From positions 80,901,043 through 80,914,072 of the forward strand of contig CM060317.1 in NCBI GenBank assembly GCA_030674155.1: 13,030 nucleotides of DNA, in the 5' to 3' direction. Below are positions 1 to 8,000 of the stretch, piece after piece. Within the stretch, counting starts at the first letter, position 1. Each line of letters begins with the position of its first letter. The DNA is from Stramonita haemastoma. Lineage: Eukaryota > Mollusca > Gastropoda > Neogastropoda > Muricidae. A model generated the notes under the pieces. The model ran no database searches. It was not told the DNA's origin and was given only the letters and a program-made list of their open reading frames with translations. The translations under genes were made by a program, and so were the position numbers.

Positions 1-226
1 GCTATATTTGCATGATATATTTCATTCAACTGTATGAAAGAAAATGTAAGCTTATGCTTTTTACATATATATTTTTTGTATATATTCATATCAAATATAT
101 GTATTATATGCTTTAATTTTGCCGCTTTACTTTGTTGATAGATTTTCATTGATGCATATTTTGCTGGATGTCAACAAATGATAAACGACAACAATAAAAA
201 AGGGAGAGAGTAAAGTCATCGGTTGC

Positions 227-229
<3 letters not shown>
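1..229. other. AT-rich unique sequence
   Basis: This stretch is AT-rich non-coding DNA with many TATATA-like words and no open frame of note. It ends in a short purine-rich lead-in to the GT tract. I recognise no repeat or gene here. Confidence 0.6.
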
Positions 230-317
<88 letters not shown>

Positions 318-328
318 CGCGTGTGTGT
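230..328. repeat. (GT)n microsatellite
   Basis: An almost pure GT tract with one TTG interruption near 271 and a GCGC step near 317. It lies immediately beside the tail end of the minus-strand SINE at 337-848. The Cys-Val open frame through it is only the translation of GT repeats. Confidence 0.97.
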
Positions 329-336
329 ATTTATAG
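329..336. repeat. Candidate target-site duplication, left copy
   Basis: The 8-mer ATTTATAG occurs here, just outside the tail of the minus-strand SINE, and again at 849-856, just outside its tRNA-like head. Flanking direct repeats of this size fit target-primed reverse transcription. The word is short and AT-rich, so chance is a real alternative. Confidence 0.4.
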
Positions 337-397
337 CTTTGTCTATGATACATTTATTTTATTTTATTTTTTTATTTTATCTTATTCTTTCATATCG

Positions 398-445
398 AGG
401 ATAATGGGATACGCACTCTTGTGCTTTTTTACATCCAGTCCCGTG
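398..445 (-). mobile_element. SINE 3' module with hairpin (copy 1)
   Basis: On the minus strand this holds GGGACTGGATG, an A run, the stem-loop GCAC-AAGA-GTGC (hairpin at 412-425), then CCATTATCCTCGA. The same ordered blocks recur at 5160-5205, 5494-5545, 7917-7965, 8532-8580, 9765-9812 and 10015-10062, and partly at 3031-3042 and 9419-9440. Here the second-outermost stem pair is A/G, a mismatch, while the four inner pairs are intact. Confidence 0.88.
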
Positions 446-552
446 TGTATGCAGTGTTGTAAATGTCATCTGTTCCCACCACCACACGATGACCTACTGT
501 TACGAAAAGCGGAACAGGATTTAACGTGTGCGCAAGATGATCTGCGTGCGTT

Positions 553-590
553 CACACACGGGGCCTGTTTATAGTCCCATCCGAAGGACT
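553..590 (-). mobile_element. SINE conserved core segment (copy 1)
   Basis: The minus strand reads AGTCCTTCGGATGGGAC, then TATAAAC, then GGCCCCGTGTG. The plus-strand copy at 9864-9900 carries the same words with a few substitutions. Sequence of this type is, from memory, the deeply conserved central domain of many invertebrate tRNA-SINEs. The family name would need a repeat-library search. Confidence 0.75.
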
Positions 591-626
591 TTGGGCGAGA
601 GTGGAGTCAGCACTGATGTTAACTCC

Positions 627-642
627 AGGAGAAAAATCTCCT
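627..642 (-). terminator. Hairpin with T5 run downstream of the B-box-like motif
   Basis: A perfect six-base stem AGGAGA/TCTCCT closes a four-base loop. On the SINE sense (minus) strand the loop and stem edge give TTTTT, the minimal RNA polymerase III stop signal. It lies only a few bases after the B-box-like motif, so it could cause early termination of a Pol III transcript. Whether it acts this way is inference. Confidence 0.35.
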
Positions 643-648
643 CGAACG

Positions 649-659
649 GGAATCTAACC
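649..659 (-). promoter_or_regulatory. B-box-like Pol III promoter motif
   Basis: The minus strand reads GGTTAGATTCC, differing at one position from the tRNA B-box consensus GGTTCGANTCC. It sits at the junction between the variable head and the conserved core, where tRNA-derived SINEs carry this motif. A weaker A-box-like word (TAGC followed by AGGGAGAG) lies 27 bases upstream on the same strand. It is closer than normal spacing but could mark a second, shortened tRNA-like head. Confidence 0.65.
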
Positions 660-747
660 CGTCGCCCCATCTCCTCTCCCTCGCTATTTTACCTTCCCTG
701 GCCCTAAAGAGGGCAGGTACCCATTTACAGCTGGCTGAACTGGCGTG

Positions 748-801
748 CAAACAGTCACCCATCCATTTGGTAACCACGCTCAATGCTAATTAACCTTAGC
801 T
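748..801 (-). promoter_or_regulatory. 5S rRNA-like internal block in the SINE head
   Basis: On the minus strand AGCTAAG (795-801) is followed by TGGTTA (771-776) and TGGATGGGTGAC (754-765). These correspond in order to the 5S rRNA gene words AGCTAAG, TGGTTA and TGGATGGG(A/T)GACC, which span its internal control region. The spacer between the first two words is 18 bases against 12 in human 5S as I remember it. A 5S-derived (SINE3-type) insertion in a tRNA-headed SINE is the simplest reading. Chance similarity is unlikely but not excluded. Confidence 0.55.
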
Positions 802-828
802 GGGGGAAAACGAGTGCTCTCGCCTCTC

Positions 829-840
829 ACCACTCAGCTA
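829..840 (-). promoter_or_regulatory. tRNA-like A box of the SINE
   Basis: The minus strand reads TAGCTGAGTGGT, then GAGAG and CGAGAGCACTCG. This matches a tRNA A box (TRGCNNAGYNGG) and the start of a tRNA D arm, about eight bases from the element's 5' end. That is the position of an A box in a tRNA-derived SINE. No full cloverleaf can be drawn after it. Confidence 0.7.
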
Positions 841-848
841 TCCCGTCA

Positions 849-856
849 ATTTATAG
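849..856. repeat. Candidate target-site duplication, right copy
   Basis: The ATTTATAG word matching 329-336 directly abuts the tRNA-like 5' end of the minus-strand SINE. Together the two copies bracket the whole element including its A/T-rich tail. Confidence 0.4.
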
Positions 857-989
857 ATAATTTTTTTTAAAAGAACAAAACAAACAGAAACAAAGGAAGT
901 CTTGTGTTTTATCCCTGACCCATGAACAGGCAAGAATGGCGGAGACGTGTAGTTAATCTGGTGGGTTGCATGTATCATCACGAGGTTGG

Positions 990-990
<1 letters not shown>

Positions 991-1033
<43 letters not shown>
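991..1033. repeat. (GAT)14 microsatellite
   Basis: A pure GAT tract of about 14 units in otherwise unique sequence. The poly-Asp or poly-Met frames across it have no coding support on either side. Confidence 0.97.
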
Positions 1034-1137
1034 TTTTTGTTTGTTTATTGTTATGGGGTTTTTTGTCCTCGAATGGCCGTTCGATTAGTTATTTTGTATT
1101 ATGTTATACTTTGGTATATATCTGTATATTTTGTGTC

Positions 1138-1184
1138 ATGTGTGTGTGTGCGCGCGCGCGTGTGTGTGTTGTGTGTGTGTGTGT

Positions 1185-1222
<38 letters not shown>

Positions 1223-1303
1223 TGTGTGTGTGTGTGGTGGGTGGGTGGGTGGGGGGGGAGGGGGGGGGTGTGTGTGTGTGTGTGTGTGTGTTGTGTGTGT
1301 GTT

Positions 1304-1372
<69 letters not shown>

Positions 1373-1400
1373 GGAGAGGGGGGGGGGGCGGGTGGTGGTG
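1138..1400. repeat. Compound GT / CG / poly-G microsatellite
   Basis: GT repeats are broken by a CG alternation (about 1149-1160), two G-rich segments (1236-1269 and 1373-1398), and single-base slips. A T9 run follows near 1401. Alternating purine-pyrimidine stretches and G runs make this strongly prone to Z-DNA and G-quadruplex structure. Confidence 0.95.
1239..1268 (+). other. Predicted G-quadruplex motif
   Basis: Four or more G runs separated by single T or A bases: GGGTGGGTGGGTGGGG, then two longer G runs. Single-base loops and three-layer runs are the most stable class of intramolecular G-quadruplex known from biophysical work. Formation in vivo is not shown by sequence. Confidence 0.75.
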
Positions 1401-1425
1401 TTTTTTTTTCGTGCCTCTGCTACAG

Positions 1426-1516
1426 CTCCGTGGTTCACCAATGGTGAGATTTTGCGTATGTGACCGTTTTTACCCCCACCTTGAAGGTAGCTGCATTCCG
1501 ACTTCGAGGATGAGGA
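1426..1516. mobile_element. Fragment of a second dispersed repeat family (copy a)
   Basis: Shared words with 2846-2934, in the same order: TTCACCA, GAGA, TTTTGC, TATG, GACCGTTTTT, CCCACC, ATTCCGACTT and GAGGAT. The two fragments point the same way and differ by scattered substitutions and small indels. I recall similar sequence from the 3' part of an abundant gastropod SINE whose tRNA end would lie on the minus strand, but no such end is present here. Confidence 0.7.
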
Positions 1517-1744
1517 AGTGTCTTAATTTCTCGGTTGACGTATTAAAGTATTGTTGAGTCTTGGGTGTCTGTGTTTATGTCTGTGTGTCTGTGCCCATGT
1601 GTCTGTGTAAACGATCTGTAACAACGGGTTGTTTTAACATACAGCACTTTACATCGAATCTTGGCCTAGGAATGTTTGGCTTTTTACCAACAAAAAATCT
1701 GGAATGATAATCGTTTGCAGAATGCCCAACTTATATTCCAGTGA
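1517..1744. other. Unique sequence, no gene seen
   Basis: Non-repetitive DNA with a weak TGTGTCTG-rich start (1565-1608). No repeat family, tRNA or convincing exon is visible. Confidence 0.5.
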
Positions 1745-1997
<253 letters not shown>

Positions 1998-2030
1998 CTT
2001 TTTCTTTATCTTCTTCTCCTCCTCCTCCTT

Positions 2031-2679
2031 ACATCTTAGCTTGTCATGTAATTCGCTTATGTGACTTCGCAACGAAGGCATACTTTTTCATTATATTGTT
2101 TACATTAATCAAGTATTGCTTGATTAACAACTCATTAAAAAGATGCATCAATATTCACATTCATAATCAAGAAACAAAAAAATACTAATTTATTACCCGT
2201 ACGTTTGTATGTTAGCCCGCGTGGTTAGCTTTTTTTTTCACCCCAAACATGTTTGTAAGTGTGTACTCTTTGTACTACAGGTGGGTCAGTGTGCATCTTC
2301 ACGAACCGATCAGGTATTGATTGAACTTTATCGATCATAGCATGGCTGTGGCGCTAGCGATCAGTACATGGACCTTTGGTTCTGTTTCAGCTTTGTTTGT
2401 CCGTGATATGATATAGGCAGGAGTTTGAGTTTTGAGTTTCCTTCGTTCGTTTGGCTGCTCTTCAGGTTCCAGATTTTTTTTTCAAGTGTGTCGTGCGATT
2501 GATGTGTTTTGTGTGTGATTTTTTTTTTAGGCTATGCATTAGTCTGGATTGTTTAAGGTAGTTGTATTTCTTGCTAGTTGCTGCTTTATTTTATTATCTT
2601 CATACTCCTGCATGTGTGTAAAAGGGGTGCAGAGGCGCTTATGATGAGTATATATACAAAAGCATGCGTGTAGACGCAT

Positions 2680-2680
<1 letters not shown>
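2031..2680. other. Unique intergenic or intronic sequence
   Basis: About 650 bases with no long frame. It contains a perfect hairpin at 2105-2127, a pyrimidine-tract acceptor-like site ending CTACAG at 2280, and three CGATCA words at 2307, 2332 and 2358. After the acceptor-like site one frame stays open for only 19 codons before TAG, so an exon is not supported. Confidence 0.5.
2105..2127. repeat. Perfect short inverted repeat
   Basis: TTAATCAAG and CTTGATTAA form a nine-base perfect stem around a five-base loop TATTG. It stands alone in unique AT-rich DNA. No T run follows that would suggest a Pol III stop. Confidence 0.8.
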
Positions 2681-2716
<36 letters not shown>

Positions 2717-2773
2717 TACGCGTGCACGCGCGCGCGCACACACACACACACACACTCTCTCTCTCTCTCTCTC
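2681..2773. repeat. Compound CG-CA-CT microsatellite
   Basis: Two CGCGCG-CACACA blocks in succession are followed by a CT tract. The double CG/CA arrangement suggests a local duplication of a Z-DNA-type tract. Confidence 0.95.
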
Positions 2774-2845
2774 AAATATGTATATATGTGTGTTGTTTTT
2801 TAAGGGTGTTGTTGTTGTAGTTATTGTTGTTCCTTGGCTAGAGTT

Positions 2846-2934
2846 CTGAGATTCACCAGTAATGAGTCGAGAATTTTGCATATGCGACCGTTTTTTGCCC
2901 ACCATCAATTGCCAGATTCCGACTTTGAGGATAA
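2846..2934. mobile_element. Fragment of a second dispersed repeat family (copy b)
   Basis: This aligns with 1426-1516 through TTCACCA, GAATTTTGCATATG, CGACCGTTTTT, CCCACCAT and ATTCCGACTTTGAGGAT. TTTTGCATATGCGACC fits what I remember of a common gastropod SINE better than copy a does. A TTG-rich stretch (2805-2830) precedes it and may be an old tail. Confidence 0.7.
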
Positions 2935-2970
2935 TATCTAAACATGACATCAGTGTGCATGTGTGTGTGT

Positions 2971-3042
2971 ATTTATTTATTCATTTATGTATTTGCTTAT
3001 TTATTCATTTATCTATTTATTCTTTTATATCGAGGATAATGG
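2971..3042 (-). mobile_element. SINE 3' end and tail fragment (copy 8)
   Basis: On the minus strand CCATTATCCTCGA is followed by TATAAAAGAATAAAT and a degenerate ATAAATGAATAA tail. The body is cut off at 3042, where sequence turns into a GT tract, so the hairpin part of the module is missing. Tail composition resembles that of the copy at 337-848. Confidence 0.7.
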
Positions 3043-3046
3043 AATG

Positions 3047-3047
3047 G

Positions 3048-3122
<75 letters not shown>

Positions 3123-3164
3123 GGCGCGTGTGTGCGTGTGTGTGTATGTGTGTGTGTGCGCGCG
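3047..3164. repeat. (GT)n microsatellite with CG steps
   Basis: About 37 GT units are followed by imperfect GCGC/GTGT sequence. It replaces the body of the SINE fragment that ends at 3042. Confidence 0.96.
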
Positions 3165-3752
3165 ACATCCATAACATAACCACAAGCGTGCACATACACA
3201 CAGATATGTTCTTTTTCTCTCTTAGAGGTCTGTATGTGTTTGAATTGAACTTAGCCAAGTTGTAGCTTGACAGGACGTAAGAAAGTGGAAAATGGAAATG
3301 AACAACAGCAACACGAACAATATCAACAACTGAAAGATCGTGATAACAGAATCGTATGTATGTTTCGGGTTGTTGATTTTTTTCAATATATTTTTCTATT
3401 GCTTTGTTTTCTCCCAGATCGCATTTGATAACCAAAATTGTGTGCCCTGGCTTGAATCTCTCCTTTCCTCCCCCTCCCCTACCCCTCCGCTTGTCTGTGT
3501 GTGGGTAATGATTGTATCATTAGGATACATTTCCCATTTCTTATATGAATGTTTGGCAGTGTAGTCTGTTTTGCAGCTTTTGCGTCCCAATTCTTTTTTT
3601 AAAAATTATTTAATTATCATTCTAGATTCTCCCATTATTTGTAGTCATGATGCTCAATTTTGGTTTGTTTCTTTGCAGCTCCCCCCTCCATACCCCTCTC
3701 ACCAAGAGAGTTGAGCATGTTTGAGCTGTTACCAATTCAGTGGTTGTTGGTG
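3165..3752. other. Unique sequence, no gene seen
   Basis: Mixed-composition DNA with small AT-rich and CCTCCCC-rich patches. The open frames are short, overlap on both strands and lack any recognisable domain. Confidence 0.5.
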
Positions 3753-4778
<1,026 letters not shown>

Positions 4779-4780
<2 letters not shown>

Positions 4781-5008
4781 CATAGGTTCGTGTGTGTATC
4801 TGAGACACAGAGAGAGCGAGCGCAAAAGGTAAAGGGAAAAAAACTCCTAAGATGGTAAAAACAGCTTCTTCTGACTAGTCTCAACAGGGTTATCCCACTT
4901 TATGGATGTGCAAAATTGTGTGCTTCTCCTTGCCAACGGAGGTAAACCATTATTATTTTTTAAATATTTTTAACACTGCAAGCTTTTGACTTGTTCTTGC
5001 TTCATTTT

Positions 5009-5010
<2 letters not shown>
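4779..5010. other. Unique sequence, no gene seen
   Basis: No repeat family or RNA gene is recognised. It ends in a pyrimidine-rich stretch and TTTTCAG directly before a GT tract, an acceptor-like word without an exon after it. Confidence 0.5.
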
Positions 5011-5079
<69 letters not shown>

Positions 5080-5121
5080 GTGTTTGTGTTTGTGTTTGTG
5101 TGCTTGTGTGTGTGTGTGTGT
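5011..5121. repeat. (GT)n and GTTTGT microsatellite
   Basis: About 33 GT units, then three GTGTTT-type hexamers, then GT again. It abuts the TGATT tail of the next SINE fragment. Confidence 0.96.
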
Positions 5122-5204
5122 GATTTGATTTGATTTGATTTGATTTATTCTTTTATTTCGAGGATAATGGGATAAGTACTCTTGTACTTTTTTTCATCCA
5201 GTCC

Positions 5205-5206
<2 letters not shown>
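5122..5206 (-). mobile_element. SINE 3' end with (AAATC)n tail (copy 7)
   Basis: On the minus strand GGGGACTGGATG, an A run, the stem-loop AAGTAC-AAGA-GTACTT (5174-5189), CCATTATCCTCGA and AATAAAAGAATAAATC lead to four or five AAATC units. The stem differs from the usual AAGCAC/GTGCTT by C to T and G to A on opposite arms, so pairing is kept. Upstream body is absent and is replaced at 5207 by a GT tract. Confidence 0.9.

Positions 5207-5282
<76 letters not shown>
5207..5282. repeat. (GT)38 microsatellite at an internal SINE position
   Basis: The tract begins exactly where other copies read CATACACACGGGGACTGG, and the GGGGAC side is kept. The CACAC already present in the SINE body is the likely seed for the expansion. 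Confidence 0.95.
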
Positions 5283-5284
<2 letters not shown>

Positions 5285-5438
5285 AAAACAAACATGCAAA
5301 CAGATTTTTTTAAGTCTATGAAAGCTATAATTATTGTAAAACTGTTTATATGTATGCCCCTAGTTGGGGAAACAGGGCTGGAGGGCAGTGGGTAGGGGAC
5401 AGTTATGGTATCGGAAGTGATGAATCAATGAGTAGGGG
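5283..5438. other. Unique spacer between facing SINE ends
   Basis: G-rich, non-coding spacer with a small CCCC-TAGTT-GGGG hairpin near 5356. No repeat family is recognised. Confidence 0.4.
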
Positions 5439-5545
5439 ATTGTGTGCTCGTGGGAATGGATGACAAAATTTACAAAACTACATACACACGGGGACTGGAT
5501 GTTAAAAAAAAGTTCATGAGTGTTTTATTCCATTATCCTCGAAAT
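5439..5545 (+). mobile_element. SINE 3' fragment (copy 6)
   Basis: Plus-strand sequence matches 9955-10062: GTGGGAA, GATGACAA, ATTTACAAAACT, CATACACACGGGGACTGG, an A run, then CATTATCCTCGA. The stem is decayed (AAGTTC/GTGTTT: one mismatch and two wobble pairs), so this looks like an old copy. It points towards the minus-strand copy at 5122-5206. No simple-repeat tail follows. Confidence 0.88.
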
Positions 5546-5649
5546 GTATTATGTTTATTCTCTATCCCTATATTTAACCACCATTTGCTTGTTTCTTTGT
5601 TTCCTTTTTTTTATTTCATGTTGAAATAAAACACAGTGGCAAAAAAACA

Positions 5650-5701
5650 CAGAGCACGCGTGCGTGCACACGCGCACGCACACACACTCACACACACACA
5701 C

Positions 5702-5732
<31 letters not shown>

Positions 5733-5775
5733 CACACACACACACCACACGCACACGCACACGCACACACACACG
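5650..5775. repeat. (CA)n microsatellite
   Basis: Imperfect CA tract with GCAC variants at both ends. It precedes segment A of tandem unit 1 and matches the position of the CA tract that precedes A in unit 2. Confidence 0.95.
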
Positions 5776-5976
<201 letters not shown>

Positions 5977-5978
5977 AT

Positions 5979-6158
5979 GAGACAGACAAAGGATCGCTTT
6001 GGTGAAGTAGAGGGGAAAAGAGAGATGTCTACTGACAAGATAAGCCAGACAAAAGGACTGGGCTGAAGGATGGAAAAATCCAGACAACTGGTGCCAGACT
6101 TGCTTGCTTCTGAGAAACTATGCGTCTGGAAGGAAAAGGAAAGAGACAGGAAGGCGGG
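5979..6158. repeat. Tandem unit 1, segment B
   Basis: This aligns with 8728-8915. Shared words in order include AGACAAA, ACTGACAAGATAAG, AGACAAAA, GGAAAAATC or GAAAAATC, GTGCCAGACTTGC and GTCTGGAAGGAA. The match is clear through substitutions and a few indels. In copy 1, segment D begins only at about 7100, after a roughly 0.94 kb interruption. Confidence 0.88.
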
Positions 6159-6236
6159 GGGAGGGGGGGGGGGTAATACATACGTACGCGCCTTAGCACG
6201 CACACACACATACATACCCACGTGCGTATATATCTG

Positions 6237-6237
<1 letters not shown>

Positions 6238-6330
<93 letters not shown>
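6238..6330. repeat. (GT)n microsatellite
   Basis: About 45 uninterrupted GT units inside the interruption of tandem unit 1. Confidence 0.97.
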
Positions 6331-6426
6331 GTAGTTTCTTCTTTTGGTGTGGATATTTTTCAATTTCATTTTTAATCTTTTCATTTGTACGACATATCTT
6401 CTTAAAGTTTTTTCCTTTTTTCAAAT

Positions 6427-6577
<151 letters not shown>

Positions 6578-6603
6578 TTTTTCTCTCTTTTTTCTTTTTT
6601 TTC

Positions 6604-6695
6604 TTAGATGGATGGCTTGATGAAAAAAAGCAATTGCACTGCTTACTCAATGTACCATCTGGAAATAAAAGTTTGACTTTGACTTTGACTTTGAC
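6604..6695 (+). mobile_element. LINE-like retroposon 3' end with (TTTGAC)4 tail
   Basis: In order: TTGATG, an A7 run, a stem AAGCA (6628-6632) / TGCTT (6640-6644), ACTC, GTACCATCTGG, AAATAAAAG (6663-6671), then four TTTGAC units (6672-6695). A short stem-loop near a 3' end with a simple tandem tail is typical of L2/CR1-type LINEs and the SINEs that use them. The order matches the SINE 3' module in this window. Upstream lies only a T-rich run and microsatellite, so this is a severely 5'-truncated copy with no coding part. Confidence 0.65.
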
Positions 6696-6726
6696 GTGCG
6701 CATGCACGCATGCACGCACAAACACG

Positions 6727-6727
6727 T

Positions 6728-6783
<56 letters not shown>
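6727..6783. repeat. (CA)n microsatellite
   Basis: CA tract of about 28 units, preceded by GCACGCATGC-type alternating sequence. Confidence 0.96.
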
Positions 6784-6784
<1 letters not shown>

Positions 6785-6796
6785 ACTCATAACTAT

Positions 6797-6960
6797 ACAT
6801 GCAGACAGACAGACAGAAAGACAGGTAGTCAGAAAAATAGACAGACAGACAGACAGACATTCATGCACGCACGAACGCACGCATACGAATGCACGCACGA
6901 GTGCATGTGCGCACACACACACAAGCACATACGCTCACGCACGCGTGCACACACATACAC
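6797..6960. repeat. ACAG and GCACGCA-rich imperfect repeats
   Basis: Imperfect ACAG tetranucleotides (6797-6860) are followed by CACGCAYG-type words and short CA runs. The frames across it on both strands are repeat translations. Confidence 0.85.
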
Positions 6961-7015
6961 AAAGGGCGGGAAATGGTTACAAACTTTCTCAGTTTGAACG
7001 AAAGAGCGAGAGAAA

Positions 7016-7060
7016 GAAAGAAAGAAGGACAGACAGACAGACAGACAGACAGACAGAGAC

Positions 7061-7097
<37 letters not shown>

Positions 7098-7098
7098 G
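7016..7098. repeat. (GAAA)n-(GACA)n microsatellite
   Basis: A short GAAA stretch, then ACAG/GACA units interrupted by two GAGACA steps. It directly precedes segment D of tandem unit 1. Confidence 0.95.
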
Positions 7099-7099
7099 A

Positions 7100-7290
7100 T
7101 CTTCCAGAGTTCAGGGAAACAACTCTCCAGCTGCCAGTGTTTGTACAGCTGTGGGAGAGGTGGCTTCCCTTGACAAAGAGAAACGGGGCAGCGAAGTGAA
7201 GACAGCTCGCGATGGATGAGTAGGCTGCAGTAGATTTGAATTTGGGGACCGGCGCTTTCAGGCATGTGCAGGCATGTACGTGAGCGAGCA
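7100..7290. repeat. Tandem unit 1, segment D
   Basis: This aligns with 8943-9136. Shared words include CTGCCA, TTTGTA, GAGAGGTGG, TCCCTTGA, GAAGTGA, AGTAGATTT and GCA-GTAC. In both copies a CA tract follows. On the minus strand a short frame is similar in the two copies (F-V/I-K-G-S/D-H-L-S). Confidence 0.88.
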
Positions 7291-7470
7291 AATACACACA
7301 GAAGTAGGTACGCGCGCGCACGTACACACACACACAGACACACACATACAAACACACACACATACAAACACACACAAATATACACAGAGACACACACACG
7401 TACACACACGACGCCACAACACACACACATACACACACACGACGCCGCAACACACACACACACTACGCCA

Positions 7471-7538
<68 letters not shown>

Positions 7539-7546
7539 ACACACCG

Positions 7547-7638
<92 letters not shown>

Positions 7639-7672
7639 ACGACGCACGCACACACTACACACACATATACAC
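7291..7672. repeat. Long compound (CA)n microsatellite
   Basis: About 380 bases of CA broken by GCGC, ACAG, ATACAA, ACGACGCC and CACCACAC steps. The GACGCC(A/G)CAA interruption occurs twice (about 7409 and 7441), with a TACGCCACAA variant near 7464, so an internal unit was duplicated. It closes tandem unit 1. Confidence 0.96.
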
Positions 7673-7777
7673 TAAAAACCACACATATCTGTCTTCGCCC
7701 CCATTAACAATCAGTAGCCAGATACTGCGAAAAATGCCGGACCCCACATCAAAGCACTGGACAAAAAGTAAAAAGGG

Positions 7778-7778
<1 letters not shown>
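7673..7778. repeat. Tandem unit 2, segment A
   Basis: Lies between a CA and a GA tract as in unit 1 and shares short ordered words with 5776-5875. The relationship is likely but diverged. Confidence 0.45.
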
Positions 7779-7819
<41 letters not shown>

Positions 7820-7828
7820 AGAGAGGAA

Positions 7829-7860
<32 letters not shown>
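7779..7860. repeat. (GA)n microsatellite
   Basis: GA units with GGA and AAGATG breaks. It runs straight into the GGCAA units of the minus-strand SINE tail at 7861, giving the tail order TTGCC then CT on the SINE sense strand. Confidence 0.96.
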
Positions 7861-7862
<2 letters not shown>

Positions 7863-8000
7863 CATAGCAAGGCAACGCAAGGCAAGGCAAGGCAAGGCAA
7901 GGCAAACTTCTTTTATTCGAGGATAATAGATAAGCACTAATATGCTTTTTTACATCCAGTCCCTGCCCTTTTCAGGGATAACATCAAGATAAAAAGATTG
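7861..8000 (-). mobile_element. SINE 3' end, type II body, (TTGCC)n tail (copy 2)
   Basis: On the minus strand: ATCTTTTTATCTTGATG, TTATCCCTGAAAAGGGC, GGGACTGGATG, A run, stem-loop AAGCAT-ATTA-GTGCTT (7932-7947), ATTATCCTCGA, AATAAAAG, then TTGCC units. The CCCT-GAAA-AGGG block differs from the CATACACACG body of copies 1, 5 and 6. The copy at 9724-9862 is nearly identical over about 115 bases in the opposite orientation. The last stem pair is U-G on the sense strand but C-A on the other. Confidence 0.9.

Larger units (their letters stand above)
337..848 (-). mobile_element. Nearly full-length composite SINE (copy 1)
   Basis: Read on the minus strand, this element starts near 848 and contains, in order: a tRNA-like A box (829-840), a 5S-rRNA-like block (about 748-801), a GCCCT/AGGGC hairpin near 700-714, a B-box-like motif (649-659), a hairpin with a T5 run (627-642), a conserved core (553-590), the shared 3' module (about 398-445) and an A/T-rich tail (337-397). 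The core resembles one I recall from widely spread invertebrate tRNA-derived SINEs (CTTYNGATGRGAC, then TAAAC, then CCCGTGT). The copy at 9864-10090 matches it over about 220 bases in the opposite orientation. The roughly 170-base gap between A box and B-box-like motif is unusual for a tRNA-derived promoter. The frame encoding a 113-residue peptide across 233-574 is a by-product of GT repeat plus SINE. Confidence 0.85.

Noticed and set aside
233..574. Similar peptides encoded at 233-574 (+) and 9803-10012 (-), suggesting a small gene family
   Set aside because: Both frames cross the same SINE core in the SINE antisense direction. The similarity is explained by the repeat, and the first frame begins inside a GT tract.
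649..840. A functional tRNA gene
   Set aside because: A box and B-box-like motif are about 170 bases apart, no acceptor stem pairing or cloverleaf can be drawn, and the B box has a substitution. It is a SINE head.
2260..2400. An exon after the acceptor-like CTACAG at 2280
   Set aside because: All three frames close within about 20 codons and no donor or conserved peptide is seen.
6797..7098. CRISPR-like array from repeated ACAG/GACA blocks
   Set aside because: Units are four bases with no spacers, and the genome is eukaryotic.
6861..7682. Longest frame in the window (273 codons, minus strand)
   Set aside because: It is Cys-Val-rich translation of CA/GT repeats at both ends joined by segment D of the tandem unit. 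No recognisable domain or cysteine framework.
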